Positions 9,307-18,101 are shown, numbered from the stretch's first letter. The stretch: 64,000 bases of DNA from Bowmanella pacifica (GCF_014645355.1 NZ_BMLS01000001.1:434001-498000); one strand, 5' to 3'. The notes: generated by a model not told the origin, from the sequence alone. Translations and numbers: made by a program.

Positions 9307-10674
9307 ATGGAAGACGTACTGTTGCTGTCCCGGCTGCAATTTGCTGCCAATATCAGTTTCCACATTTTATTCCCTACTATCACTATCGCCCTGTGCTGGC
9401 TGCTGTGTTATTTCAAAATTCGCTTTGATTTGTCCCGCGATCCGGTCTGGATGCGCGCCTATCGTTTCTGGGTGAAGGTTTTCGCCCTAAGCTTTGCACT
9501 GGGGGTGGTGTCCGGTATCACCATGTCCTTCCAGTTCGGCACTAACTGGCCGGGGTATATGGAGAAGGTGGGCAATATCGCCGGGCCATTACTAGGTTAC
9601 GAGGTACTGACGGCCTTTTTCCTGGAGGCCACCTTTCTTGGCGTCATGTTATTTGGCCAGGGCCGGGTGCCGAACTGGGTACATACCCTGGCTACCTGTA
9701 TGGTGGCAGTAGGGACCTCTATCTCCGCATTCTGGATCCTGGCGCTGAATTCCTGGATGCAAACCCCGCAAGGCTTTGAAATGCGCGACGGCGTTGCCCA
9801 TGTACTGGATTGGTGGGCGGTGATTTTTAACCCGTCTTTCCCTTACCGTTTAGCCCATATGTTGCTGGCCTCCGGCCTGACGGCCAGTTTCCTGATGGCC
9901 GGCTTGTCGGCCTATCGTATCCACCGGGGCGACACTAAACGCGCGCCGCGCCTGGCGCTGAAAACAGCGCTGGTTTTTGCCGCCATATTGATGCCGGTGC
10001 AAATACTGGTGGGGGATCTGCATGGGTTAAACACCTTTAAGCACCAGCCGCAAAAAGTGGCGGCCATGGAAGGGGTATGGGAAACCGAGCAAGGCGCCCC
10101 CCTGCTCTTATTTGCCATTCCGGATGAGGAGCAGCGTACTAACCATTTCGCCATTGGCATTCCCAATATGGCCAGCCTTATCCTGACCCATGAAATGGAC
10201 GGCGAGATTCGTGGCCTGAACGAATTTATCGGCGAGCACCCACCGGTAAAACCAGTGTTCTACGGGTTTCGTATTATGGTGGGTATCGGCATGTTGATGC
10301 TGCTGGTCGCCTGGCTGGGCACTTACCAGCTCTGGCGCCACGGCAAGCTTTCTCCCTGGATGCTGAAAACCACCATGGCCATGACGTTTTCCGGCTGGCT
10401 GGCCACCCTGGCTGGCTGGTACGTGACAGAAATTGGCCGTCAGCCTTATCTGGTCAGCGGGGTGCTACGCACCGCCGATGCGGTGACAGATATTGCCTCC
10501 GGCAATGTGCTGCTGACCTTTATTCTGTATATCAGCCTGTATGCCTTTTTACTGGTGGCTTACATTCGCACTCTGATGCTAATGGCCCGCAAAGCGGTGG
10601 AAATTGAAGAGATTCAGCCTGAAGAACATCCCAACAATAAAGACAATGCCCCACTGGCCCAAGGAGCACACTGA
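9307..10674 (+). CDS. cydA: Cytochrome bd-type (cyanide-insensitive) ubiquinol oxidase subunit I
   Basis: A 455-residue polytopic membrane protein. It has the subunit I opening LLSRLQFAANISFHILFPT with the haem-ligand His19, a second His in YRLAHMLLAS, and the motif GWYVTEIGRQPY near residue 380. The short quinol-binding loop and QPY rather than QPW fit the CIO branch (CioA) more than E. coli-type CydA. It takes electrons from quinol and, with subunit II, reduces O2 to water. The start has GGAG 7 nt upstream. The stop overlaps the cydB start by one base (TGATG), so translation is coupled. Confidence 0.95.
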   Translation: MEDVLLLSRLQFAANISFHILFPTITIALCWLLCYFKIRFDLSRDPVWMRAYRFWVKVFALSFALGVVSGITMSFQFGTNWPGYMEKVGNIAGPLLGYEVLTAFFLEATFLGVMLFGQGRVPNWVHTLATCMVAVGTSISAFWILALNSWMQTPQGFEMRDGVAHVLDWWAVIFNPSFPYRLAHMLLASGLTASFLMAGLSAYRIHRGDTKRAPRLALKTALVFAAILMPVQILVGDLHGLNTFKHQPQKVAAMEGVWETEQGAPLLLFAIPDEEQRTNHFAIGIPNMASLILTHEMDGEIRGLNEFIGEHPPVKPVFYGFRIMVGIGMLMLLVAWLGTYQLWRHGKLSPWMLKTTMAMTFSGWLATLAGWYVTEIGRQPYLVSGVLRTADAVTDIASGNVLLTFILYISLYAFLLVAYIRTLMLMARKAVEIEEIQPEEHPNNKDNAPLAQGAH

Positions 10675-11672
10675 TGATTTTGGATGCACACCTGCCTTAT
10701 ATCTTTGTCGGCTTAATGGGACTGGCCATCCTGGTTTACGCTATTTTGGATGGTTACGATCTGGGTGTTGGCATACTGCTGCCCCTTAAGCATGAACAAA
10801 AGGCCGATCAGATGATCGCCTCTATCGGCCCGTTCTGGGACGCCAATGAAACCTGGCTGGTATTGGCCATTGGCCTGCTATTTATAGCCTTTCCCAGTGC
10901 CCATAGCCTGGTGTTAAAGGAGCTGTATTTACCGGCCACTTTTATGTTGTTTGGCCTGATACTGCGCGGGGTGGCCTTTGACTTTCGTGCCAAGGTAAAA
11001 CAAACCCGCAAAGCCAACTGGGACAAAGCTTTTAAATTCGGTTCTCTGCTGGCGTCCTTTATGCAAGGCTACATGCTGGGCATGTATATCATGGGCTTTG
11101 AACACAGCCTGCAAGCCGAGGTGTTTGCCTTGCTAAGTGGCTTTGGCGTCACTGCCGCCTACTGCTTTATTGGTGCCTGCTGGCTGATAATGAAAACCGA
11201 GGGCGAATTACAGCAAAAGGCCATTCATTGGGCGCGCAAAACCGGCTGGATCTGTTTTGTTGGCGTGCTGGCGGTGTGCCTGGTTAATCCCTTGATCAAC
11301 GCCGCAGTAATGGAGCGTTGGACCACCCTGCCCTTTGCCCTGTTTATCTGGCCTATCCCTTTTGTCAGCCTGTGTTTGTTTGTTATCTGTCATCAGGTGC
11401 TCAAACGTATGCCCCTCAAAGATGACGCTGGCTGCTGGGTGCCCTTTATGATCGCCCTGTTTATCTTTTTGTTTTGTTTTCAGGGACTGGCCGTTAGCTT
11501 TTTCCCGGATATAGTGCCCGGTCAGATGACCATTTTTGAGGCCGCCAGTGCGCCCAATTCACTGCGCTTTATCTTAGTGGGGGCATTAATTGTGGTGCCT
11601 TGTATTCTGGCTTATACAGCATGGTCGTATCGGGTGTTCTGGGGCAAGGTGCGCGAACTGCGTTATTACTGA
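10674..11672 (+). CDS. cydB: Cytochrome bd-type ubiquinol oxidase subunit II
   Basis: 332 residues, multiple membrane helices. Family motifs DGYDLGVGILLPL (about 25-37) and FWDANETWLVLAIGLLF (about 54-70) are present, with later segments LYLPATFMLFGLILRGVAFDFR and FMQGYMLGMYIMGFEH. It pairs with CydA to form the oxidase. An AAGGAG ribosome binding site lies inside the end of cydA. No small CydX-type subunit was recognised downstream, as is common for CIO-type operons. Confidence 0.95.
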   Translation: MILDAHLPYIFVGLMGLAILVYAILDGYDLGVGILLPLKHEQKADQMIASIGPFWDANETWLVLAIGLLFIAFPSAHSLVLKELYLPATFMLFGLILRGVAFDFRAKVKQTRKANWDKAFKFGSLLASFMQGYMLGMYIMGFEHSLQAEVFALLSGFGVTAAYCFIGACWLIMKTEGELQQKAIHWARKTGWICFVGVLAVCLVNPLINAAVMERWTTLPFALFIWPIPFVSLCLFVICHQVLKRMPLKDDAGCWVPFMIALFIFLFCFQGLAVSFFPDIVPGQMTIFEAASAPNSLRFILVGALIVVPCILAYTAWSYRVFWGKVRELRYY

Positions 11673-11700
11673 TGCGGGTAGCAATGCCGGAGAATTAAGT

Positions 11701-12546
11701 ATGGACAAGCGCGTTTTAATCACAGGTGGCAGCGGCAGTGTCGGCTCAGCCGTTGTCTCAGAGCTACTGGCCCATCAGTATCCGCTGAGCGCACTTTGCC
11801 GAACGGCAAAAAGTGCGGCCACACTACCCGAAGGGGTTAGTGCGCTGATGGGCGACATCAATGCACCGGAAAACTGGATTGACGCAATTAGCGAGGTGGA
11901 TGTGCTGGTTCACACCGCCTGTGGATTTGGCGATGATATGGGCGAGGTGGACCTGCGCTTAATGCAGGCGGTGGCAAACGCCGCCGTAAAACGCGCCACG
12001 CCCCTGCTGGTTATCTACACCACGGGTTGCTGGACCTTTGGCAGCCAAGCGGGGCAGATCAACGAGCAAAGTCAGCCCCAGTCGATTCCTGACTTTCAAT
12101 GGATGCTGGATAACAGCAAGTGGTTGGCCACACAGCCGAATATAGGTGTGCGCAGGGTCAGCCCGGCCAATGTGGTGAGTGAGGCGCAGCAATTTGCCAT
12201 GCCGATTTTGCATTGGGAGCTTGAACGTCACGGCCAGCCCGCTATTCCTGATATCGCCAATCTGAGCTGGCCTATTGTGGAACGGCGGGATTTAGCCAGC
12301 TTGTATCGCCTGGTGCTTGAACGGGGCCAAGATGGCGAGGAATATATTGGCTGCGCGACACAGATACCGGCAGTAACGCTTGCCGGGCAACTGGCAGACC
12401 AGGCCATAAAACCTGTACCAATCAGCGACTGGTTTGCCACCTATGGTACCTGGACCGAAGGCTACGGGTTGCAACAGCGGCTAAGTAGTGAAAAGGCTAA
12501 AACAGAACTCGGCTGGCAGCCCAGGTATTTACCTTACGGCAGATAG
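11701..12546 (+). CDS. NAD(P)-dependent epimerase/dehydratase-like (extended SDR) protein
   Basis: 281 residues from the ATG at 11701, which has GGAG 8 nt upstream; the frame is open further upstream inside cydB but without a better start. The N-terminal Rossmann motif is VLITGGSGSVGSAV, followed by GDINAPENW and VDVLVHTACG. The usual catalytic YxxxK is not clear: the corresponding region reads MLDNSKWLA, with no Tyr four residues before the Lys. It is therefore probably an atypical NAD(P)-binding protein. It lies 28 nt downstream of cydB and may be the last gene of that operon. The substrate is unknown. Confidence 0.75.
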   Translation: MDKRVLITGGSGSVGSAVVSELLAHQYPLSALCRTAKSAATLPEGVSALMGDINAPENWIDAISEVDVLVHTACGFGDDMGEVDLRLMQAVANAAVKRATPLLVIYTTGCWTFGSQAGQINEQSQPQSIPDFQWMLDNSKWLATQPNIGVRRVSPANVVSEAQQFAMPILHWELERHGQPAIPDIANLSWPIVERRDLASLYRLVLERGQDGEEYIGCATQIPAVTLAGQLADQAIKPVPISDWFATYGTWTEGYGLQQRLSSEKAKTELGWQPRYLPYGR

Positions 12547-12547
12547 C

Positions 12548-12857
12548 CGTTCCTGTTCATCTATGAATCCACGGCATACGACCGCCATGGATGGTGGAAG
12601 TGCAGAAAATGCAGGAGCAGTTTTTCTGCCGACCGCCAAGGAACGTGGAAGTGCAGAAAATGCAGGAGCACCGTAGCGTATGAAACGCTATGGAACAGCT
12701 TTAGCTGGCCTGCAGCGCAGGTAAGCTATACGGAAGTAGCTTATAATTTATCTGCCCGTTCATCCTGAACATCGCCGTTCCTATTCATCCATGAATCCAC
12801 GGAATACGACCACCATGGATGGTGGAAGTGCAGAAAATGCAGGAGCAATTTATCTGC
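12548..12857. repeat. Pair of ~82-bp near-identical direct repeats with an extra partial copy
   Basis: Copies span about 12548-12630 and 12775-12857 and differ at only a few positions. The 25-base core beginning TGGAAGTGCAGAAAATGC occurs at 12595-12619, 12646-12670 and 12823-12847. The right copy contains a perfect hairpin (CCACCAT/ATGGTGG), and the left copy has one changed base in that stem. A further 28-base unit (AATTTATCTGCCCGTTCATC...) is duplicated at 12745-12772 and 12847-12874. The arrangement looks like a non-coding interspersed repeat family, not a CRISPR array. Confidence 0.7.
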
Positions 12858-12873
12858 CCGTTCATCCTGAACA

Positions 12874-12902
12874 TAAAAAAAGACCGTACCAAAGTGGTAC
12901 GG
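12874..12902 (-). terminator. Rho-independent terminator for the DUF4382 gene
   Basis: An 8-bp stem (CCGTACCA / TGGTACGG) with a 3-nt loop at 12884-12902 is followed on the minus strand by a T-run (A-run at 12875-12881 on the plus strand). It lies about 255 nt beyond the stop of the minus-strand DUF4382 gene. Confidence 0.75.
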
Positions 12903-13156
12903 CCAAAACACCTTCAGGGAATGGCACTCTTAAGGGCGAATGCCGGCCCGTTTGGAGCTCGGTAAACCAGAGGAGTGGCCCCGGTTACCGAGTTACTAAA
13001 TACATATCAAGATGCGGGCCAACTTTTATTTTTCATATTATTCAATAAGTTAGGAGTTTAACGATAAGAATACCGGGGAATGGTTGTTGCCAATTCCCGA
13101 CACCCTTATTGTTTACTTATCAAACAACATGGCGACAGCCCTGTGTGCACTAGTGC
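12903..13156. other. Gap between terminator and the DUF4382 gene
   Basis: Nothing recognisable was seen here. It would form a long 3' untranslated region if the terminator at 12874-12902 serves the minus-strand gene. Confidence 0.4.
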
Positions 13157-14098
13157 TTAGGGGAAATCCAACACTGTTGTTTGCCCCGCAGACACCACCG
13201 CTTCCTTGGCCTGCATCAATACAAATCCGTCGTCCAGCCCTTCATCAGTCTCAGGCATATCCAGGTCTGCACGGCAGGTAAAGGCCAAGGTATAGTCGCC
13301 AGCCGCCACATAACCCACCTGGTAGCCGTAGGTTCCTGTTGCTTCATCGAAGCTAACCGTTGCCATGCTGTAAGGCGATACTTCATTGGCATCAGCCGGG
13401 TTGTCGGCATCATCACCTAAATTCGCAAACTCATGGTTTTGGCCTGGGTACAGGTAAACGGCATTACCCACCAGTGGGTCTATTTTGTTAGCGCAGGCGG
13501 GATCCTCAATCAGGCTTTGGGCAATGGTGCCTTCCAATACGCCGACTTCATTGTTTGCCACCAGACGCACGCCGCGCGGCTTCAGAAAAATCACTTGCTG
13601 GCCAACGGGATCAACCAGAGATTTACGCAAGTCAAACTCCAGGGTATAGGCAGCCTGTACATTGGGCAGGGCAGTAAAGCCATCCAGCTTAAGTTCGCCG
13701 CTGGGGACTTTTAACGGGAAGGTGCCGCCGTCCATTTCAATATAGGAGGCATCCGTTACTGATACTCTGAGTTGAGTGTAAGTGCCAAGGGGGATTTCCT
13801 CGGCAGTCACAATAGACTCAAAATCACTACCCTGAACCGTGAGCAGGTCTACACGTCTGGGGTTACCACTGGCATCCGCCACCGAAAAGCGCTGATTGCC
13901 TTCGCTACTAATTAACTCTACCTCATCAAAATACACCACCACGGCTTGCGCTTCGTCAACCGGGGCATCGGAAACCGCCAATGAGAAGGTGGTAGAGGTG
14001 GGGGCTGGCGGAGGAGGTGTTGGTGTATCATCGCTGCTGGAGCCGCCACAGGCACTTAACACCAAGGCGAGAGGAAAAACAGCTAATAAGGGTTTCAT
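13157..14098 (-). CDS. DUF4382 lipoprotein
   Basis: 313 residues. A lipoprotein signal with lipobox LVLSAC (Cys17) is followed by a Ser/Pro-rich linker (GGSSSDDTPTPPPPAP). The region about 38-180 (FSLAVSDAPVDEAQAVVVYF, RRVDLLTVQG, GTYTQLRVSV) is a DUF4382 beta-sandwich domain, a predicted cell-envelope carbohydrate-binding-like fold. A second domain (about 185-313) resembles a carboxypeptidase-regulatory-like fold (GTYGYQVGYVAAGDYTLAF). Start supported by GGAG 6 nt upstream. It stands alone with its own terminator. The function is unknown; location is probably the periplasmic face of a membrane. Confidence 0.8.
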   Translation of the reverse strand: MKPLLAVFPLALVLSACGGSSSDDTPTPPPPAPTSTTFSLAVSDAPVDEAQAVVVYFDEVELISSEGNQRFSVADASGNPRRVDLLTVQGSDFESIVTAEEIPLGTYTQLRVSVTDASYIEMDGGTFPLKVPSGELKLDGFTALPNVQAAYTLEFDLRKSLVDPVGQQVIFLKPRGVRLVANNEVGVLEGTIAQSLIEDPACANKIDPLVGNAVYLYPGQNHEFANLGDDADNPADANEVSPYSMATVSFDEATGTYGYQVGYVAAGDYTLAFTCRADLDMPETDEGLDDGFVLMQAKEAVVSAGQTTVLDFP

Positions 14099-14359
14099 AG
14101 GGTGCTCCTATATATTGGTTACTACTCAACTGATGGCTAATCAAGAACCGAACCAATTATATATTCCCTATTAAAAACATATGGTTAATTGATGATACTT
14201 ATGCACCCGCCCCCATAACCGTCTCAAATTTACGACAGTCATCTGGCCAGGTAATGAGTTTGCTACAGCCCCCCTGTAGCAGTCGGACTTGAAGGATGTC
14301 CCCAAAAAGAGACACCCTATTTAATGCTTAGTAATCAACTAATTAGGATATAGGAACAG

Positions 14360-14385
14360 AACAGATCGGTATGCACCGATCTGTT
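14360..14385. terminator. Hairpin downstream of the DUF4198 gene
   Basis: An 11-bp perfect stem (AACAGATCGGT / ACCGATCTGTT) with loop ATGC lies immediately beyond the stop codon of the minus-strand operon. No T-tract follows, so termination efficiency is uncertain. Confidence 0.45.
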
Positions 14386-14391
14386 GAAATA

Positions 14392-15243
14392 TCAGGCAGG
14401 CACCACTTCAAAGGTGAGAAACAGAGAAGCGCGCTCGTTATCAATCCCCTGTGTGTCAGAGGCACGATTAACCCCGGCTTCCAGTAAATACATTCCCGCA
14501 TGCGCCAGAGATACTTCGATGAATCCCTTAGCATCGGTTTTCAGTTGGATATCCCCGCGCTCGTTGCGATAACGGGTGGCACCGCGCATTAAAGTCACTT
14601 CTGTGCCTTCAGCTACAGGTTTACCGTCCTGCAGCAACTGCCAACGAATAGTTTCACCGGTAAACAGGTCGTTAGGGTGCGTGCCGCTTCCCAACTCCAG
14701 GCCCTTACCCGTTGGCTGCAACGCAGTGGTCTGGTTGCGACTGACAAAGGTTTCCACTCTGGCCTGCATACGGGTGGTGGACAACTCTGTCGCCCCCGCG
14801 GGTATGTCTTTACTGTCTTTACCACCAAACACCCGGCCTCGCTCACCTTTGGCATCTTTATAAAAGGTAAACACAGTGGCCGGTTGCTCCAAACCGATAC
14901 GGTATGTACCGGACTGCGCCAAGGTGACACCCGCAGTACTTTTACGCAGCACATCAAAATAAGCAATGGGTGCACTGCGGCTGCCATCCGGAGCCACGGC
15001 GATCAGTTGCGGTTTGGCACGTCCATTTCGACTTTTATCCTCGGAGCCACCATAACTACGGTCGGCATGGAAAATATCGTTAGAGATACTAAGGTCCAAG
15101 GCAATACCATGGGCTTCCTGGCCAGACAGGTTGGTATGGCTGGGCACCAACCAGCGGGCATGAGCCTGCGCCGCCTGACTACTTAACATCAGGCCAGCCA
15201 GGCCGGCCGCCTTTATCCACAGCGCGATAGGTTTTATACGCAT
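14392..15243 (-). CDS. DUF4198 periplasmic protein (NikM/CbtA-like metal-uptake associated)
   Basis: 283 residues with a cleavable signal peptide (cut after SSQAAQA, then HARWLVPSHTNLSG). The conserved N-terminal HARWLVPS of the mature protein is typical of DUF4198 proteins. A C-terminal half with GETIRWQLLQDGKPV and TDAKGFIEVSLAHAGMYLLEA forms the expected beta-sandwich. It ends an operon with DUF2271 and PepSY-helix genes, a grouping commonly found next to iron-type TBDRs, so a periplasmic role in iron or other metal acquisition is inferred. The start has AAGGA 8 nt upstream. Confidence 0.82.
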   Translation of the reverse strand: MRIKPIALWIKAAGLAGLMLSSQAAQAHARWLVPSHTNLSGQEAHGIALDLSISNDIFHADRSYGGSEDKSRNGRAKPQLIAVAPDGSRSAPIAYFDVLRKSTAGVTLAQSGTYRIGLEQPATVFTFYKDAKGERGRVFGGKDSKDIPAGATELSTTRMQARVETFVSRNQTTALQPTGKGLELGSGTHPNDLFTGETIRWQLLQDGKPVAEGTEVTLMRGATRYRNERGDIQLKTDAKGFIEVSLAHAGMYLLEAGVNRASDTQGIDNERASLFLTFEVVPA

Positions 15244-15257
15244 TTGGCTATTCCTTC

Positions 15258-15749
15258 TTATTTAATGCTGATTTGAATAGGGCCAAGCTCAACTTTGGCC
15301 GGTAAGTTCATTTGTCCCTGCTGACCGAGCTTAAAGGCTACCCTGTGATAGTCTCTGCCGCCCTCTTCGCGTGAGGCCTCGATATTCAGCAGGTATTCAC
15401 CGGCAGGTAACGGCTTACCCTGACTGTCAGTGCCGTCCCATTGCAACAGATGGTCACCAGGTCGACGTGTGGCGCCGGTTACCGCATCCACCTCGCTACC
15501 GGCATTACGTCCAATCTTGCGCCAATACTGACGAAGGTCTTTAAGCCACTTGTCGCCCTCTTCCAATTGCTTCCAAAGCGCGATAGTGGCAACCGCATTA
15601 CGTTCACTATCCTCAACCCATACCGCAATGTAAGGACGATGGTAAGGCTGAACATCCAGCGCAGGCTGATTCAATGTAATTTCTAATTGCGCGGCGTGGG
15701 TCACCGCGCTGGCGAGCGTGGTGGCAAGCACCAAAGCAGACAATTTCAT
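15258..15749 (-). CDS. DUF2271 periplasmic protein
   Basis: 163 residues with a signal peptide (MKLSALVLATTLASAVTHA). Family hallmarks are VQPYHRPYIAVWVEDSERN, LRQYWRKIGR, DAVTGATRRPGDHLLQWDG and PAGEYLLNIEASREEGGRD. The family is usually encoded with PepSY-associated membrane proteins and sometimes with ApbE-like flavin transferases. The D-x-x-T-G-A-T segment looks like a flavinylation motif but is simply conserved in DUF2271. It starts 2 nt after the PepSY gene stop, with GGGAG as ribosome binding site, so it is clearly in the same operon. The biochemical role is unknown. Confidence 0.85.
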   Translation of the reverse strand: MKLSALVLATTLASAVTHAAQLEITLNQPALDVQPYHRPYIAVWVEDSERNAVATIALWKQLEEGDKWLKDLRQYWRKIGRNAGSEVDAVTGATRRPGDHLLQWDGTDSQGKPLPAGEYLLNIEASREEGGRDYHRVAFKLGQQGQMNLPAKVELGPIQISIK

Positions 15750-15751
15750 CC

Positions 15752-16369
15752 TTAAACTCCCATCAGTGTTGGTACAAACAGACAGTAAATCAGTACAGGG
15801 GTTGCCGTGCCCAGCGCGGCAGCAATCAGGCCGGAGCGGCGTTTAGTGCGGTTTTGCAGCAAGATCACCATACCGGTCAGGGCAAACAGCAACATCAGTC
15901 CAGCTGAGATATCGATAACCCAGGACCAGGCCTGGCCACTATGTCGCCCTTTGTGCAGGTCTCCCCATACCGACAGCCAATTCCCCTTGTGATATTCAAG
16001 CAACAATTCCTGGCCCTGCAGATCGACAGTAACCAGGGCATAGCCGGCGGGGAGCGCGTAGTCCAGTACCAGCTCCTGATCCTCACCAGACCAATCCACA
16101 GCGCGTGGTGCGCTCAGGTTATGTTGCTGTCGCAGGTATCCCCCCACTTGGGCAATAAGCTGCTCAGGAGACGAGGCCAGCCCCACCCAAGGCTCAGGAA
16201 TAGCAACGGTCTGCTCCCCTGCCTCACCGGTATCATCCAGCCAACTGATATGATTGAGCACGACCCCACTGATACAGAAAAACACCAGCAGAGCAAAAAG
16301 TGCGGTGGACAGATAGATATGTAGCCAGCGGCTACTGCTGTAAAAGGAACGAAGCGCGCCTCGGGACAT
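15752..16369 (-). CDS. PepSY-associated transmembrane helix protein
   Basis: 205 residues from the ATG at 16369, with GAGAAG about 8 nt upstream; a TTG at 16384 is an unlikely alternative. The N-terminal helix segment SRWLHIYLSTALFALLVFF carries the conserved HIYL signature. A periplasmic domain follows (about 45-150, with KGNWLSVWGDLHKGRH), then two C-terminal helices. Such proteins sit in the inner membrane next to siderophore receptors and are thought to help iron release or reduction. First gene of the DUF2271/DUF4198 operon. Confidence 0.85.
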   Translation of the reverse strand: MSRGALRSFYSSSRWLHIYLSTALFALLVFFCISGVVLNHISWLDDTGEAGEQTVAIPEPWVGLASSPEQLIAQVGGYLRQQHNLSAPRAVDWSGEDQELVLDYALPAGYALVTVDLQGQELLLEYHKGNWLSVWGDLHKGRHSGQAWSWVIDISAGLMLLFALTGMVILLQNRTKRRSGLIAAALGTATPVLIYCLFVPTLMGV

Positions 16370-16698
16370 AGTAAAACTTCTCAACTAACACCCCCTCGAG
16401 GGTCACTGAGGCAACTTTACCATTTGCAATGATTTATGCAAACCATTCTTATTTGCAGTTGCATATGAGAAATGAAATTGCTCACCTTATAGCAGACCGG
16501 CTTTTTAGCTTGTGTAGATAAGGTTGCGCCAGTTTGTAACAGATAAGCACAACGCAGAAAGCGACAGTGGTTGTCAGATAATAACGTTCAAGGCCTGGCC
16601 AGAAACGGCTAAATTCAGCCTCACAGTTAGTTGATTGCCTGGTCTGCCGTTATGGCCAAGGGCTGCGGGTAGGAGAAACCGCAAATTAACCCGGCCTG
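16370..16698. other. Gap of ~330 nt upstream of the PepSY operon
   Basis: No gene seen. It contains one palindromic Fur-like site (listed separately) and presumably the operon promoter. Confidence 0.5.
16437..16457. promoter_or_regulatory. Possible Fur-like palindrome upstream of the PepSY/DUF2271/DUF4198 operon
   Basis: TGCAAACCATTCTTATTTGCA is an imperfect inverted repeat with TGCAAA/TTTGCA ends and an AT-rich core. It lies 68-88 nt before the start of the PepSY gene. The match to the Fur consensus is only moderate. Confidence 0.4.
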
Positions 16699-17979
16699 CT
16701 AGCGTCTGTCGTAGTAGTCCAGAGCGGGATCATCCTCCATTTGTGGCGGCGTATCAGCGCGCGGATCCAGTTCCGCCAGTAGCGGGGTATTGGGCAGACT
16801 GGCAGAGAAGGCCACATGCTCTTGCAGCGGCACAGGGGCGCGAACCAGTCGCCGCCAAATCAAAAACACCAGACAAACCGCCGACATACAGGAAAAGTAA
16901 ACAAAAATGCCATAGGGACCAATATGATGAATAAACAAGGGAGCCAGCAGTGGACCGCTCATGGCACCCACACTGTAACACAACAGCAAGCCCTGGTTGG
17001 CCGCCACCACCTGGGATGGGTTCAGTTCATCACAGGCCTGACTTAAACTGATAGGATAGACGGCAAATATAACCCCACCGAGCATCAAGGTCATAATGGC
17101 CGCCTGTGCGCTGTTTGCATTTGGATGCAGTAGCACAAATGCCAATCCCACCAGCAAGATAGCGCTGAACAAAAAGACCAATACCAGGCGCCGGTCAAAG
17201 CGATCTGACAACCTTCCCAGCGGATACTGCAGACACATTCCGCCCAAGATCAGATAGGCCATCATATCGGCGATATCCGCTATCTGCAGTCCAATCCTGG
17301 CATAGAAAAATGGCAGTAAACCGTAGGCCACGCTCAGAATCAGGCCAGAAATAAAGCAACTGAATACGGCGGTGGGTGTCAGCGTCATCAGACTCCAAAG
17401 GGGCAGTTTTTCGTGACGCTCAAGATGCTGCACATTGACCTTGGAAAGTACCAGGGGTAGCACCGACAAGGAGCAAGCCAACGCCGCTACCACAAAGGGC
17501 AGCAAGGCCATAATATCCAGCTGTTTTAAGGCCATTTGTCCCAGGATCATCGCGGCATAAAACAGCACCATATAAAGTGCCATGATACGCCCGCGATGTG
17601 CCACTGGACTGCTGACTATAATCCAGGATTCAATCACCACCAGCAGACCACCGGTGGCAAAACCGCCAAGCAAGCGAAGCAACAACCAGGACTCTGGAGC
17701 CACAAAGATCCCAAACAGCAACGCCAGACTGCACAATATCGAGGCATAGGCCGCATAAGCGCGAATATGCCCTACCCGCAGAATAACCTTACTGTTGATA
17801 AAAGACCCCAGCATCAAACCAGCAAAGTATGCCGTGGAAATCATACCAATCAGAGTGGGCGAGACATCTTCCGCCGTCATTCTCAAGGTCAGCAAAGTTG
17901 TCAGCAAGCCATGGCCGACGGAATACACCAATAAACTCAGCAAGGGCGAAGCAAGTGCAGTGAGAGTGGCTCTGGGCAT
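16699..17979 (-). CDS. MFS transporter (YcaD-like)
   Basis: 426 residues, 12 predicted membrane helices. The first helices (ALASPLLSLLVYSVGHGLLT) and segment GMISTAYFAGLMLGSFINSK, followed by RRLLGGFATGG-type and VIESWIIVSS motifs, match the YcaD/MFS subfamily. A conserved GRLSDRFDRR loop lies between helices 8 and 9. The ~40-residue charged C-terminal tail is cytoplasmic. The substrate is unknown. It sits between an iron-type TBDR and the PepSY cluster on the same strand, with 155 nt and a terminator separating it from the TBDR, so a link to iron chelate export or import is only a guess. Confidence 0.85.
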   Translation of the reverse strand: MPRATLTALASPLLSLLVYSVGHGLLTTLLTLRMTAEDVSPTLIGMISTAYFAGLMLGSFINSKVILRVGHIRAYAAYASILCSLALLFGIFVAPESWLLLRLLGGFATGGLLVVIESWIIVSSPVAHRGRIMALYMVLFYAAMILGQMALKQLDIMALLPFVVAALACSLSVLPLVLSKVNVQHLERHEKLPLWSLMTLTPTAVFSCFISGLILSVAYGLLPFFYARIGLQIADIADMMAYLILGGMCLQYPLGRLSDRFDRRLVLVFLFSAILLVGLAFVLLHPNANSAQAAIMTLMLGGVIFAVYPISLSQACDELNPSQVVAANQGLLLCYSVGAMSGPLLAPLFIHHIGPYGIFVYFSCMSAVCLVFLIWRRLVRAPVPLQEHVAFSASLPNTPLLAELDPRADTPPQMEDDPALDYYDRR

Positions 17980-18075
17980 GGCTAAGTCTGGTTACCATGA
18001 GATAAAGCTATGGCTATTGGATAGCAACAATTAGCCAGAAATGACAATGAAATTTTGCCTACAAGGTGATTTACT

Positions 18076-18101
18076 TAAAAAAATCCCCGCCAGGCGGGGA
18101 T
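18076..18101 (-). terminator. Rho-independent terminator of the TBDR gene
   Basis: An 8-bp GC-rich stem (ATCCCCGC / GCGGGGAT, loop of 3) is followed on the minus strand by seven T. It lies 34 nt beyond the TBDR stop codon. Confidence 0.85.

Noticed and set aside
12595-12847. Repeated 25-mer core as a possible CRISPR array
   Set aside because: Only three copies with unequal spacing (51 and 177 nt), longer flanking homology, no cas genes nearby.
12488-13048. Short ORFs starting MNPRHTTAMDGG and MNPRNTTTMDGG as real small proteins
   Set aside because: They are translations of the repeat units, lack ribosome binding sites and are out of context with neighbouring genes.
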